The notes: generated by a model not told the origin, from the letters alone. Numbered from the stretch's first letter, positions 48,650 through 61,766 are shown. The stretch is 64,000 nt of DNA from Leptodactylus fallax (GCA_947044405.1 CAMRHE010000359.1:62001-126000), one strand, 5' to 3'. Translations and numbers: made by a program.

Positions 48650-49123
48650 AAGGGGTTGGCCGAGGAATATTCATTAACTTACCTGGTCCTGGGGGTTCCT
48701 GCGACGTCACGCCCCAGAGTCATGTGATTGGAGGCAGCATTCGCCTTTCTGGGTCTCTCCACCACCCCCTCCTTCTCCCATCTCACAGGTTATTAATTAC
48801 CTGTGCTATGGGGGTTGGCTTTACTATATTCAACCAGCCTGCATAGCACAGATAAATAATAACCTAATTACTTGTGAGATTGGGGGAGAAGGGGGCGGAG
48901 TGACCCAGGAAACCAATTGCTGTCTCCAATCACATAATCTGGGGATCGTGATGTCACCACAACTCCCAGGACCAGGCAAGTGAATAAAAACTCTCAGGGA
49001 GCCAAACGCCACCCCCAATCACATGACCTGGAGGTTGTGACTTCGCTAGAACCCCAGGGTTCATCAAAAGGATCCCTGGGGCCAGGTAAATGAATAAATA
49101 CTCCCCCCGACAACCCCTTTAAG
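48650..49123. mobile_element. Foldback MITE (TTAAAGGGGTTG ends)
   Basis: The left end AGCTTAAAGGGGTTGGCCG is mirrored by CGACAACCCCTTTAAGCT. Inner arms around TCATGTGATTGGAGGC / CCAATCACATGACC occur twice, so the interior seems to contain a duplicated arm. Non-coding. Confidence 0.7.
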
Positions 49124-50319
49124 CTACAAGTCTGCATATGATCCTTTAGATGGAAATACCCCTGTATAGTGTAAAGACATTTGTATAGACTGTATAGACA
49201 TTTTTGGATGTGGGATGCCTAATGTGTTTTGTTTATTTTCCTATGCATAAAAAAATAGAGGATAAATTGCTGAATTAGCGGGGGTCCGACTGCAGAGACC
49301 ACCACTGATCCTGGGAACAGGGGTTGTTTTATCCCCACTGTAAATATAGTTGAAGTGAACCCTGGTGCACTTCCGCTGCCATTCACTTCAATGGGAACAC
49401 TGGAGAAGTGCTGTACTTCAGCTATTTCCAGTGCTCTCTTTGAAATTCAGTAGTTCTCTATTGAGTAGTTAGCTAAAGTAAATGTCAGGCGTATTTCATT
49501 TTAGCTTAATAATATTTAATAGTATTTAATTTGTGTTTAAAGTATGTATCAGATGAGATAATAATGTGTTCCTTAAATGTTGTTCCAGTTTTTTTTGAAG
49601 GGACACTCCAGTGATTTTTTTGACTCATTATACTCGCTGAAAGACCATCTCTTCAGTAGTAATAGTTGTCTACTCACAATGTCTTTTCTTATCCTGCTTT
49701 CACCTTCTTCAATATGTCACATGATCACAGTGTGACCTATTTTTATTCTGGCATGGCTTGCTGTGTAAATAGGAGGTCTCTCTGCTGCCTGCAGATTCTA
49801 TTGAGAACTATGTGACCTTAGCTTCATCAAAGTCCCACCCCCTGTTCCTTTGTCCTACCTCTTATGTCAAAATGCCTCCCTGCTCCTCTCATATAATCTG
49901 CTCCCTCTCACAGTCACGTCACCATGTTCCCATTACCTTCCCCAAAGTTATCAGAACTTGGTACAATTTTCAACAATTGTGATATCATCCTCACAGCGTA
50001 AGGTCCTGTAAGGTCCATTTTAATATTAGCTCTGCAGTGTTTTCCAAAAACAGGAACATAGAGACATAGATACAGAAACTACATAATGGTACAGGTACTA
50101 GACGTGGGTGACAACATCAGCAATAGCAGATTTTGAATCTACTTCTATGACTACCTTGCATAGCTTAAAAAAGGCTGGAGTAGAGGGCAGAGCCTAGCTG
50201 TGGACTGAAATGGGCGTGTAGTTTCAGAGCTCCCGGTCTGAGTCCTACATAGCGACATCCTACGCGACAAGCCCGTGGCCTCTGGGCACAAATTTCAGCG
50301 GCAAAAGGTATCTTCGGGG

Positions 50320-51904
50320 ATGCCTAGAAGAAAGAAGTCGGCGGTGAGACCGCATAAGATCTCCAACTTCTATTTCCCCCACGGGGGGAGGGGAGGACCA
50401 ACATGGAGACGGCCCGTGCCTGGAAACGGAGTCTAGGGCCTCGACTCCACCTCGCGACCCTCCGGAGGAGACAAGCACGCTCTCCGCTCACAAGAGAGCG
50501 CTCTCAGCCCCATCCTTACCGCAGCTGCTGGACGGCACAGACGCAGAGTTACCTGGGCCTTCTCCCCGGCAGGCCGGGGCCTACATTGGAAGCGGGCCTC
50601 CGTGGGATGGCGCTTTGGGGTTCACGGGCCTATCCAGCCTGGAGACACACCAGTCACCCACCGCTAGCCCGGTTAAACAGAGACCCAGGTTCCAGGACAG
50701 TGACTCCCAGGATGACGAGGTGAGCAACAATGTGCAGCCTACCCCTCCACCCACTGATTTTTTTGCGGATATCCCAGAGACGGAGAACCCACTTACTGAG
50801 GCCTCTATGAAAAATATGCTCATGGCCTTCTGCAAATCACTAAAAACAGACATGTCTCTCATGGTAAAACCGCTAGATAGAGATCTTCAGGAACTAAAAA
50901 GTCGTACCGTTCATGTTGAATCCAAAATGGCGGAATTTGCGACATCACACAATGCACTAATAGACGCTCACTATGAGATGGAGTCGGATGTGTCGTTTTT
51001 GAAAGCTAAAGTAGCAGACTTGGAGGATCGCTCAAGACGAAATAATCTGAAATTTAGAGGGATTCCGGAGTCAGTCTCCACGAATAATTTAACGAAGTTC
51101 CTCCAGGATCTGATCCGATCGCTCCTGCCGAATCTTACGGAGATGGATTTAATTATTGATAGAGCTCATAGAGTCCCCAAGCCATCACATCTAGAGGAAA
51201 ATATACCCAGGGATGTTCTTGCTAAAATTCACTTCTATCGCACTAAAGATCTGGTTTTGATGACTTCCCGAAAGGTAGATCACCTACCTGAACCATATCA
51301 CAAAGTATCCATTTACTCGGATTTATCAGCCACGACACTGCAATTGAGGCGACAATTCATCCCTATTACTGCAGCCTTACGCCAGCACCACATTTTGTAC
51401 AAATTGGGATTTCCGGTCCGCGTGATCATTACCCGAGACAACATGGTGCATGTCGTCAAAACTTTGGAAGAAGGAAAACGTCTGCTTCATAAATGGAACA
51501 TTCCGATTGTCGAGATACCACCCAAACAACCACCTGGTCCTGTGTCGGATGGTTGGCATCAAGTGAGGGCCCAAACGCAAAGGGCTACAAAGCTAAAGAC
51601 TCACCTTTTCTTGGATTTCGTATGTCCACTGTGGTTGAACTTATCCCCCCAGGATTACGACAGCCGCTGGTCCGCTGTACCACAATCTTTTTTTTTTCTC
51701 TTTGTTTGGTTCTGCCACGAAGGTTTATCCATTGGTTATGTAATTTGCATGGTTTGTGTTTTTCTTTTTTGGTTCTGGCACATTGGGCGTAGTGAATACG
51801 AAGGGTGGAAACAGCTTCTCTTCATACCAACATTGACACCTCCTGGTATAAATAGTTGTGGTAAGACTCTTAAAGCATTTCTAACTGAATATTATGGTAC
51901 TTAA
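50320..51904 (+). pseudogene. L1 ORF1, copy 2 (frameshifted at both ends)
   Basis: The likely original start is ATG at 50,320 (MPRRKKSAVRPHKISNF). That frame meets TAG near 50,439. The frame that continues is open from before 50,615 to 51,904 and holds a coiled-coil segment (LQELKSRTVHVESKMAEF), the RRM-type block (DRSRRNNLKFRGIPESV ... LIIDRAHRVPKPS) and the C-terminal domain (KLGFPVRVIITRDNM). After about 51,590 the reading looks non-native and runs into the ORF2 start. The normal stop has probably been lost by a frameshift. Confidence 0.85.
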
Positions 51905-54900
51905 AATTGTGTCCATGAATGTCAGGGGTTTGAACTCCCCTCAAAAAAGAGCCAATTTATGGCGTGAGGCCCGAGGTCATAACTGTGACATTCTTGCACT
52001 ACAAGAGACGCATCTTTTTAAAGGCAGACGCTTTTCGCATCAATCACCCAGCATACCCACATGTGTTTCATGCTCACTACTCCTCAAAATGAAGGGGCAC
52101 AATGATTGGGATTAGAGACTCGGTGGCGTTTTAGCTGTTATCTCAATACGCTGACCCGGGAGGGCGATTTGTTATATTAGTGTGTATTATTAACAATGTT
52201 ACTTATACGCTGGTATCAGTTTACGCCCCGAATAGGAAGCAGGTGGCGTTCCTAGGGAGACTTGTGAGGGCGGTAGAAAAGAGGAAGCAGGGATGTTTAA
52301 TATTAATGGGAGATTTTAATATGGCCCCGGACCCGCTAGTAGATACCACTTCTGGCATATTAACACGTCACCCCTCATTATCACAGGCTATATGGCGCTA
52401 TGAACTATTTGATGTCTGGCGTATCCTGCATAATACTGAAAGAGATTATACGTAAGATTCCACTGTTCATAATAGCTATTCACGAATTGACTTGTTCCTA
52501 ATCGAGCAATCTAGCATTCCCCTTGCTAAGCAGTCTGAGATATCTCAAATAACTTGGTCGGACCATGCAGCGATAACCTTGTCCATAGCTTAAAAATATG
52601 AATCTGCTAGAGCATATGTGTGGAGGTGTAGTGACTTTTTAATGTCACAGCCAAAGTTAAAAGCAACGTTAGAGAATGATTTGAAGGAATTATTTCAGAT
52701 TAATGCCCCCTCTGCTCCTGGCCCTGAGATACTGTGGAATTCTAAAAAGGCCTATATTAGAGGAACATTTATTCGCCTAGGGCATATTGAAAAGAAAAAT
52801 AGGATGGCAGAAATAGATCGTCTGCTCCGTCAAATAAGAACTATAGACACCAGCAACAAACAATCTCCGTCTCCCTTACATGCAACGAAATTAATAACAT
52901 TACGCCAACAGTTGACCTCTTGTTTATTGCACAAATATGAGAAAAACCTGAAAAAGGTTAGAGCTACATATTACTCTCAATCTAATAAAGCGGGCAAAAC
53001 TTCTAGCATCCAAGCTTAAACAAAAGCATGCAAAATCCAGGATCCCATTTATGTACCGCAAGGATGGTACATACAAAATTTATGACCCCAATGGCATCAC
53101 TAACGCCTTTAAACATTTCTATGAGGGTCTTTACAACCTAGCAGACAATTCTTCGATGGTCCCCCCAAAAACCCAGGATATTGAGCGATTCCTTAAGGCG
53201 GCTCAACTACCCGCACTCACGGAGTCACAGCTGGACTCCTTGAACGCACCTATTACCTCAGCAGAGTTACTGTCCATCATTAAATCACTGCCGTCACACA
53301 AGTCTCCGGGCCCTGATGGCCTCACTAATGAATATTATAAATGTTTCTTCCCAGCCCTGATGAGCCCACTACTGTCATTTTTGACGGCCGTGGTGGATTC
53401 TGGTATCATCCCAAAGGAAAATCAAGAAGCCCTGATAGTTACGTTGCCAAAGCCTGGCAAACCCGCCACCAGCCCCCAGAATTTTAGACCAATATTGCTA
53501 TTGAATACAGATTTAAAAATCTATGCTAAATTAATAGCAAGCAGACTGGCAGTCTGTCTCCCAAGCTTGATAAATTATGATCAAATGGGATTTGTTAAAG
53601 GGAGACAATCATATGATAATACTAGACGTATTTTAAATATAATACACCATGTTGACTCTGGGAAAGAAAAGGCAGTGATCCTTGCATTAGACGCAGAGAA
53701 GGTGTTCGACCGCATTTGCTGGTCGTATGCCTTTTCGGTGCTCAGAAATATGGGGTTTTCTGGAGCTATCTTAAGAGCGATTGCAGCGTTATACTCAGCA
53801 CCTTCTGCGAGAGTGTTCACCAACGGAGTAGTATCAGATCCATTCCTCATTACAAATGGGACCAGACAGGGGTGCCCCCTATCCCCCCTGATATTTGTTC
53901 TTTCTATAGAGCCTTTAGCCCAGATACTTAGATTAGATCCGAGAGTGGGAGGCATTGACATAGGAGATAAATCTCATCTTATATCATTATATGCTGATGA
54001 TATTATTCTCACTTTGTCCAATCCGCAAATATCTATTCCTCATCTTATGGATACTATTAGTACTTTTGGGCAATTATCGTTTTACAAATTAAACATGGCC
54101 AAATCGCAGGCATTGCCTTTCAATGTCCCTCCACCCTTGCTCCAACATCTACAATCGACTTATGATTTTGATTGGAGGAAGGACAGTGTTCAGTGTTTGG
54201 GGATACAGGTGACAACATCACTAGGAACCCTCTACAAAAGTAACTATATCCCAATGTTAAAAACATTGCAAGAAGAGACTGAGCGAATGTCTAAAATAGA
54301 TGTTTCTTGGATAGGACGGGTAGCTTCTTTTAAGATGTTGCTATTGCCTAGACTATTGTACTTGTTCCGCACGCTCCCAATATCCATTCCTGTTTCCTTT
54401 TTTGAGACAGCACAAAGGGTAATTTCAAAATATGTGTGGAATGGTAGGAGACCTAGAATCAATAAAAGCTTTCTATTTAAGCAACGAGAAGCAGGAGGGC
54501 TGGGAGTACCAGTGGTGAGGAATTAATATATAGCATCACTGGTCACCCAGTGTGCAAGGTGGAAGTCAATGGATACCTCGGTTCCATGGCTACATATAGA
54601 GCAGGCATTTATATTTCCCCTAAAGCTGGAGGATGCGCTATGGTTGCCCTTTTGGAACATTCCTGCTCCGGGATCTTTCTCCCCAATTATGTGCGCCTCA
54701 TTAATGGCATGGAAGCTAATCCATGGGAAAGCAAACCCAGTGAAGCATTTTCATATTGCAGAAATGCCTCTGTCATTGATGGCCTGGGTGATTGATGGCG
54801 TAGGGGTCTCGGGTTGGGAATTGAGGGGGATCACGCAGATTTCTCAACTATATTCTGACTCTAAACAACCTATACCGTTTTCAGATCTAAGACAAAAATA

Positions 54901-55651
54901 CGGAATTCATGTAGGCGACTTCCTTAAGTATTTTCAGATATGGCATTTCATATCTAAACACCCTGTGGCGACCTTGCCTCATAATACTTCACTTTTTATT
55001 TGGTTGTCAACCAATGTGAGGGGATTACGATTTCTATATGATAAAATGGATGGAATCTCGACTTTTACTAGATCTACTCCGTTCCGTTGTTGGGAGAGAG
55101 ACTTAGGAATGGTTATTACTTCAGATGAATGGCAGCAAACGATTAAACTGATCCATCTGTCTTTAAAATGTAGCACCCATATAGAGACGGCAATGAAAAT
55201 CATTTTACGGTGGTATAGAACCCCGTCTACATTACAGTTAGCGTATCGCTCCATGTCTGGGAATTGTTGGAGGGGATGTGGAGACAGAGGAACCCTCCTT
55301 CACATTCTGGGAACCTGCCCTATAATTCGTGGTTACTGGGATAGTGTCTTTAACATGCTCTCAGAACTGTTTGATCTACATCTCCCCCCTACTACACATA
55401 TGGCAATTTTGCTACTTGGAATTCCCGGTGAGTTGAATAGGCATAAACAACTTATTTGTAAAATTTTAACGATAGCTAAATTAATGTTGGTACAGAGATG
55501 GAAGGCAGCGGCCTCCCCGCCTATGTCGGCCCTGTTACTAGCCATTAATAACACATATTCCTATGAAAGGGTAATCGCAATGGGTAATAACTCTTTTCAT
55601 AGATTTGAAACAATTTGGGATGCGTGGAAATACTCTAGATTTGTCACGTAG
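51894..55651 (+). pseudogene. L1 ORF2, copy 2 (endonuclease + RT, several lesions)
   Basis: Start at MVLKIVSMNVRGLNSPQKRA (51,894). APE endonuclease pieces: LALQETHLF, then in another frame SVYAPNRKQ, LMGDFNMAPDP and ITWSDHAAITL. RT block open from 53,051 to 54,526: SHKSPGPDGLTNEYY, FRPILLLNTDLKIYAKLIAS, GTRQGCPLSPLIF, SLYADDIILTL. After an in-frame TAA (54,524-54,526) the same frame runs to 55,651, including the CWRGCGDRGTLLHILGTC knuckle. Lesions seen: stop at 52,113, frame change before 52,180, stops at 52,453 and 52,591, frame change near 53,000, stop at 54,524. It is not functional. Confidence 0.93.
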
Positions 55652-56088
55652 AAAGCACCAAAATGGTATATGAAACTCAATCGAGGTGGCTGTGACAGAC
55701 CTGGGGATGGATATGGGACTCGTCAACCCCGTCGAATGGGGAGTTGGGGAGGAGTGGTCAACGCTGCGGGTACGGGTTAAATGTCTTTTGTACAACTAAA
55801 CATCTCATGAAGAAGAGAAAGCTGTTCATGGAGAAACCACCCTAGACATAGATCTCAACAGCCTGGTAAATGTGCCTAAATGTTGTTACTAATGTTTATT
55901 CTATAAATAATCTTTATATTTTGTTTTGGAGATATGCGGTTCTAAGAATGTGTCTTGAAACTGTATTGTAATGCATATCAACTGTATATCACAATGTCTA
56001 TCCATATTGTTCTTTACTTTTATACTTTGAAAATTTGAATAAAAAATATTGAAACTAAAAAAGGCTGGAGTATCACTTTAAAAACTTT

Positions 56089-56630
56089 CTTTGGTACTAC
56101 CATATTGAAGACACACATGTACTTTCTGTATTGTCTGTATAAGTATGTATGTTTTATGCCTGCCTCAATGAATGGTAGTTAATTGACAAAGAAATGTCAA
56201 AGATTATTAAAAGCTCCATCAGGTCATAAAATATAGCTAACGCCCCCCCCCCCACCTTCCTTTCCAAAGACTGCCTGCTGCCAATGCATTACAGAAATAA
56301 CTGTGTGCCTTACACGCTGATTGATGCATAACATTTGGCGGTGGCTACAGTAAATTCCTAAATTTGCAAGCAACTCATTCAAGTGCTGTCTCTACTATCA
56401 GATTCACATTGGATAAGGACCATGGCAGAAGGGCATGCACTTATATACAAAAGCATTGCTGTCATCCAAGCTTTGGTGTATTAGTTATAACTCATCTTAG
56501 AAAACCCCTTGTACAGAATGACTATGTAAAAGAGTGCAGTTAAAAAAATCCATGCATACAAGTTTCAGTGATATCAGATAGAAAGTGCTTAGTCATTGCA
56601 GTGATTGAACTCAATTCCAATACCTTATTA
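56089..56630. other. Intergenic, unassigned
   Basis: A C9-10 tract at about 56,244-56,253 and AT-rich DNA. Nothing recognisable. Confidence 0.5.
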
Positions 56631-56839
56631 GGCTGGGGCCCCACGTTGTGAAAACGCAGTTTTTTGGCCGCTGTGTTTTACATTACCTGCAAAGTGAATG
56701 GAATTCTGGCTAATCCCATCCACACATTGCATTGACTTTCTGTAGAAAAAAAAAAAAAAAAAAAGGTTGCGGAAAAAAACGTCGTGGTCTATTCTGCAGA
56801 ATTTTTTTGGCTGTGGCTCGCTATGTGGGACCTTTAGCC
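56631..56839. mobile_element. TTAA-type foldback MITE
   Basis: Ends GGCTGGGGCCCCACGTTGTG and inverted GGCTAAAGGTCCCACATAGC; the right flank is TTAG. An A run of about 21 bases (56,744-56,764) has expanded in the middle. Confidence 0.75.
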
Positions 56840-57101
56840 TTAGACTGGGTTTAGAAGCTCTGTCAGCTACAGGAGAATGAGATTTCACTGTCATGCAGCC
56901 GCCTGTCATGCATTATCACATGATTATAGAGAAAACTCCTGTGGGCAGGGTATTGTTAGCATGCAGCTGCTGAAACGTGTAAACCCAGTTTCAGAGAATC
57001 TAGTCAGTAGAATAGGGATGCCAGGTGTGAGCCCTGATCTGGTAGCCAAAGTAAAGGGGGGCTACAAAGAACATACTGGGAATTTGTTAAACTCTCTAAG
57101 G

Positions 57102-57414
57102 GTAGGTTCACACTACCGTTATTTAATTTTCATTGCTCTCATCCGTCACAGATTCTTCCATCATGTTTTTTACTTTTCTGACAGAAGAAAATGTTGTGCA
57201 TGCAGGACTTTTTCTTCTTTTACAAAAGCAAACAAATATGATGGAAGATGGCGTCCCTCATATTGTTTACATTGTTGTCCATGGGAATGGACACAGACAG
57301 AGGGGGCGATGTCTGTGTCTGTTACTCTGCTACAGTTAATGTCCGTTGCTGTCATCCTGTGACATATAACTGCAACGGACATTAACAACGGTAGTTTGAA
57401 CATAGTCTTAGCCA
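57102..57414. mobile_element. Palindromic MITE ('ggttcacactaccg' ends)
   Basis: The left end GGTAGGTTCACACTACCGTT is mirrored by AACGGTAGTTTGAACATAGTC. An inner hairpin GTTAATGTCCGTTGC / GCAACGGACATTAAC lies at about 57,337-57,388. No coding capacity. Confidence 0.65.
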
Positions 57415-57614
57415 GAAAGAGTTGTAAAAAAAAAGTTGCAATCTCTTGCACATCATTTGAGACCTTTTAGTGTTCTACTTCCCATTCAACACTTTTCCAT
57501 GAAGTGGATGAGGTTCATCAGCAAATTTACTATAATTTCGGTTTTGACTACCAACATGATGCCCCGACTACATCCATGATTCTGCCCCATGGGTCATGGT
57601 TTCTAGATTCTGTT

Positions 57615-57806
57615 AAGGACAAGTTGATCCAGGGTTTTATACTGATTGCCAGATTGGAGTAAGGAAGGAATTTTTCCCCTGAAATGGGGCAATTGGCATA
57701 AGCCTCATGGGGTTTTTTGCCTTCCTCTGGATCAACACTGTAGGGTTATAGGTTGGACTTGATGGACTGATGTCTTCATCCAACCTCATCTACTATGCAA
57801 CTATGG
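57615..57806 (+). mobile_element. CR1-like LINE 3' end
   Basis: Contains GATTGCCAGATTGGAGTAAG, GAAGGAATTTTTCCCCTGA, AACTTGATGGACTGATGTCT-type sequence (here GGACTTGATGGACTGATG) and the tail CAACCTCATCTACTATGCAACTATGG. This matches the widespread CR1-type 3' end of tetrapods (from memory). It is 5'-truncated. Confidence 0.65.
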
Positions 57807-58826
57807 TACCTTGTCCAGATTGGAAATTTATTGGGTATGGCCAACAAAGTGAACTTAGGGTCGCACAGCACAATGTGTAATTTGCGCTATTGCAGTCTGG
57901 ACAACTGAAACTGATAGGAAGTGCCATCAATTTGCAGTGCGGTCCTGGCCATATTGTGCTTCATTGTTTCTTTCTTTGTAGATAATAAACGTAACATTGT
58001 AATAATAAATTAATAAAGTTTAATGCAATAAACAACAAAAAATACTTTCTATATATCTTAATAGCTAATTACATAAAACTTCCCAGAAGCTTATTAAGTT
58101 GTATGTTCATGGTATTTTCACTATACAGACACAATATACAATGTTATTGATGGCAGATGGTCACTTTTATTTGGCAGTATCTGTTCTTACATCCCTGGTA
58201 TCACTCCAGCCATCTGCCGCTGCAGTTGCCTCAATAAGAATATAGATATGTAAACAGCACCTGCTAATGGAGGGACATTTGGGTTTAGACAACTCTTTCC
58301 TATCAGTGCAGCTGTCTATAAAATTGCTGGAACCCTAAAATGATTTTCTGTTCTAGAAAAAGTTAATTTCTCCAGAATCCATACCTACATGCTTAAATGT
58401 AAATTGCAGAGCAGTGACAAAAGAATATTTTTACACGCCTTCTGAGTAATGAAAAAGGCCAAACCCATTTCACTTTGAAGAAAGCCATAGCTCGCAATCC
58501 ACCTTGTCACTGTATAATGGTGTGTGTCATCTCCTACAAGAACAATAAATGTCTTTAGTGTATAGTGTACAATCTAAATTCCACAGCATAGTAAGCGGAG
58601 CTCTAATCCCCTCTCCAATGGGAATTCATTGGCTGTTAATCCTATGTCCTTGCAATGTCATGGCATAGATTTAGTCTCCCAGGCGTACATATGGATCTAA
58701 TTGTAGATCACTGGCTTGTAAGCATTGGCTTTGACATAGTGACAAATGTTTATTTTAACTTACCACGCTAGCTGTCTTGAAAGACAGAGCCTTTAGTTAG
58801 GGCAGTTTATGTGTGCAGATTCTGCT
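57807..58826. other. Intergenic, unassigned
   Basis: AT-rich DNA with no gene or repeat that I can name. Confidence 0.45.
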
Positions 58827-58827
58827 A

Positions 58828-59243
58828 CTGTGGGGAAAAAAAGTATTTAGTCAGCCACCAATTGTGCAAGTTCTCCCACTTAAAAAGATGAGGCCGGCCT
58901 GTAATTGACATCATAGGTAGACCTCAACTATGAGAGAAAATGAGAAAACATATCTAGAAAATCACATTGTCTGATTTTTTAAGAATTTATTTGCAAATTA
59001 TGGTGGAAAATAAGTATTTGGTCAATAACAAAAGTTCATCTCAATACTTTGTTATATATCCTTTGTTGGCAATGACAGAGGTCAAACGTTTTCTGTAAGT
59101 TTTCACAAGGTTGGCACACAGTGTTGCTGGTATGTTGGCTCATTCCTCCATGCAGATCTCCTCTAGAGCAGTGATGTTTTGGGGCTGTCTCTGGGCAACA
59201 CGGACTTTCAACTCCCTCCAAAGGTTTTCTACGGGGTTGAGTC
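58828..59243 (-). pseudogene. Tc1-like transposon fragment, copy 6 (C-terminal part)
   Basis: At 58,826-58,827 there is TA, followed by the terminal repeat CTGTGGGGAAAAAAAGTATT. On the minus strand the 3' end of a transposase reads [20 protein letters not shown], then [12 protein letters not shown], a TGA in place of the expected tryptophan codon, then [20 protein letters not shown] and [12 protein letters not shown] with stop. Only the catalytic E region and what follows remain; the rest is lost near 59,243. Confidence 0.85.
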
Positions 59244-59829
59244 ATTATACATCTTCCTCACCTATGCCTGGTGAATATGTGGTGCAGTGCTGCTGGGAAG
59301 GAGGCCTCAGCACACATATAATGGCTGGGCTTATCACCGGTCCATAAGAGGCAGCAGATTGTTCAGTTCAGGGCAGATCCTGGGAGAGTGTGGAGGTGTC
59401 TGGACCTGCAGTACTAGAGTCTGGGGAGACTTGAATGTGGACACTGTTACTGTTTGATATTTAGTTTTGTCGTGTGGCTGAAGCAAGCCACACGTATAGC
59501 TAGGTTCATTTACTGTGTCGTTAGACACTCGGACGAGCAGGAGTTTTGTCTTCCATTTTTTGTACCTGATGTAAAGTTGATTTATTTTTTCTATGTGTCA
59601 CTGAAAAAAGATGCAAAAATAATTTGAACGACAAAAAAAATTATAAAAAAATATTATAGCCCTCAAAACTGCATGTACGAAAAAAAAAACCTATTGGCAG
59701 CTAGCAATCCCCTCACTATGACCTATAGCATATAATTTTTCATTGATTTTTCATTAAAAAGTAATTTTTATTATAACATCAATTACATAAATATAGGGCC
59801 ACAAGGAGATGTTAAAAACACAGGGGTTA

Positions 59830-60312
59830 AAGGGAGTCTATCATCAGGGTGAAGCATATTAAACCAGCAACATGGTTATATAGGTCAGGCTCAACTGAAT
59901 GTGATGCTTTTTTCCCCATGAAAATTCATGACTCAGTTAACAAGATTTTAATTTGTTTTACAGCTATGCAACTGAACAGCCTAGAGCACCGAGGATGGCT
60001 CCGGTGCTCCAAAATGCTGCACTCCACACTGCCCTAATATTCCGGTGTGAACTCGTGAGCACAAGGCTGGGTGATATTTCAGCATAAATAAAATCTATTA
60101 TTATTATTATAGAATCCTGTCCCTAACACTCAAAGGCAGGAGGGAAGGGGAGTATATTAGAGCAGTGTGAGGCACAGCAGTTTGAAGCAACGGAGCCGCC
60201 TTCAGTGCTCCAGAAGTATCCCAGCAAGGGACGCATGGATTTTCATGGGGTAAAAAGATGTTACATTCAGGCGAGCCTGACCTATCTGTGTTGCTAGTTT
60301 AATATGTTTACG
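59830..60312. mobile_element. Foldback repeat with long arms
   Basis: The arm at 59,855-59,925 (CATATTAAACCAGCAACATG..., GGTCAGGCTCAACTGAATGT, TTTTTTCCCCATGAAAAT) is mirrored at 60,238-60,306 (ATTTTCATGGGGTAAAAAGA..., ACATTCAGGCGAGCCTGACC, GTTGCTAGTTTAATATG). About 480 bp, non-coding. Confidence 0.7.
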
Positions 60313-60751
60313 CTTTAAACTTTACCCCTCCATATTTTGCAAGGGGCTGGGGAAGGTGAAAAAAAAACCAGCAACTCATACTTACCTGTTCCCTGTGCTT
60401 TGGTGTCTCCCACCATGGTCCGTTGTATTGTTTTGGCGGAAGTCCCCACCTCATTTGACCACTAAGGCCAATCGGCGGCCTCAGTGGCCTATGGAATGGA
60501 ACCAGGACTTCACAAGGTAGCAGCAGCACCAAACTGCGGTGTGAAACACTGGAGCAAAAAAAAAATTGCTTATCCTGGATCACCTTCTTTAACAGAGCAG
60601 AGGAGAAGCTCAGGCAAGATGGATGCCCCTATAATGTATAGAAAGTGAAATTTTAGAAAAAATCAGCAATCAGAAAAATAAAAACAGATTAGAAAAATGT
60701 AAACATTTCACTATCTGGTTTTAATACATAAAAAATGGTGATACATTGGAC

Positions 60752-61391
60752 AGGGAGAGTGGAGAAGGCTGCAGCTCTCCACCATCCTCTCCATCCTTCC
60801 AAAGACATTTAGACTTGCTTCCTCTGTTAGCAGAACACCTCACTCCTATCTCCATGACTTCTCTTGAGCTGCATTGGTGCTCTGGAACGCTTTACACCAG
60901 ATAATCAGATAAATTCCTCAACTACACCAGCTTCAAAACTGCCCTAAAATCACATCTGTTTAGGCAGGCTTATCACATGACCTGAACACATTGTACTACA
61001 CTTACGCACATTACACTAACATTTCTTATCCTAAGCTATCCTTCCTACTCTATTCCTCAGAACCTGACCTCTTCTTCTAGAATTTACTCTGCATTCCATG
61101 CACTTAGCATCTGTATATTCATAGATACCAGCTGGTGATGGGCTCATACAGCTTCAGTTATATGACATTATTTATTAAAAGATGGCTGGACCATTGTACT
61201 ATACAAGCCCTCTGACCTCTTGTGTCTCCCTATCTCCCCATAGATTGTAAGCTCTCACGAGCAGGTCCCTTACTGCTTTTGTTTGATACGTTATTTCTTT
61301 GTCACATTGTAATGTCAAATACTATCCAATTACCCTCTGATGTGTGAAGTGCTGTGGGATATGTTGGCGCTATATAAATAAAGTTATTGTT
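60752..61391 (+). mobile_element. L2-type LINE 3' end
   Basis: Translation shows SFKTALKSHLFRQAYHMT, the C-terminal end of L2-type ORF2. It is followed by the 3' UTR with ATTGTAAGCTCTCACGAGCA and the tail GTGCTGTGGGATATGTTGGC, GCTATATAAATAAAGTTATT. It is 5'-truncated and has frame damage. The same tail recurs at 1,763, 2,535, 21,917 (inverted) and 61,995. Confidence 0.8.
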
Positions 61392-61766
61392 AAACGGGTT
61401 GTCCAGGCTAAAAATATTTTATTAATTATGCCGGGGGAGGTAAAAAAAAAAAAAAAAATAAAAAACATACTTGCCTGTCCCTGGTGCTCAGACGCCTCCC
61501 CACGCAGTCCAGGCCTGCAGCTCCTTTGTTGTCTTCCAGTGGAAGTACCCGCCACACGTGACCGCTGAAGCCATTCAGTGGCCTCAAGAAGGGAACTGGG
61601 GACGTTACAACTGGCAAAAATTCAACAGCAAGAAGACAGCTGAGCCTCAGGACCAGACCGCCCTGGGAGGACATCAGAGCATTGGGGACAGGTGAGTGTG
61701 TGTGTGTGTTTTTTTTTTTTTAACCTCCCCCAGCCTAATTAGATTATACTGTTTAGCCTGGACAAA
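61391..61766. mobile_element. Foldback MITE ('gggttgtccaggct' ends)
   Basis: The left GGTTGTCCAGGCTAAAAATA pairs with the right TTTAGCCTGGACAA. The inner pair GGGGGAGGTTAAAAAA / TTTTTTAACCTCCCCC is also inverted (with an A17 run on the left and a T12 run on the right). A related partial copy lies at 60,310-60,600. Confidence 0.7.

Larger units (their letters stand above)
50183..56055 (+). mobile_element. L1-clade LINE, near full length, older (5.9 kb)
   Basis: A plus-strand non-LTR element with a 17-bp target-site duplication, TAAAAAAGGCTGGAGTA, at 50,166-50,182 and 56,056-56,072. AATAAA lies at 56,038-56,043, 12 bp before the 3' end. It has almost no separate poly(A), since the tail merges with the A run of the duplication. 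It contains a 5' leader, a damaged ORF1 and a damaged ORF2. Its sequence is clearly different from the L1 at 34.7-41.5 kb. Confidence 0.95.
49596..56088. mobile_element. Foldback MITE interrupted by L1 copy 2
   Basis: The left end TTTGAAGGGACACTCCAGTG at 49,596 pairs with the right end AGGCTGGAGTATCACTTTAA at 56,063-56,084. With the L1 and one duplication removed, the host element is about 0.6 kb. The L1 entered just inside its right terminal repeat. Confidence 0.65.

Noticed and set aside
56877..57362. 161-codon open frame on the plus strand
   Set aside because: It runs across unrelated sequence and the 57.1-57.4 kb palindromic MITE; no domain, no splice or start context.
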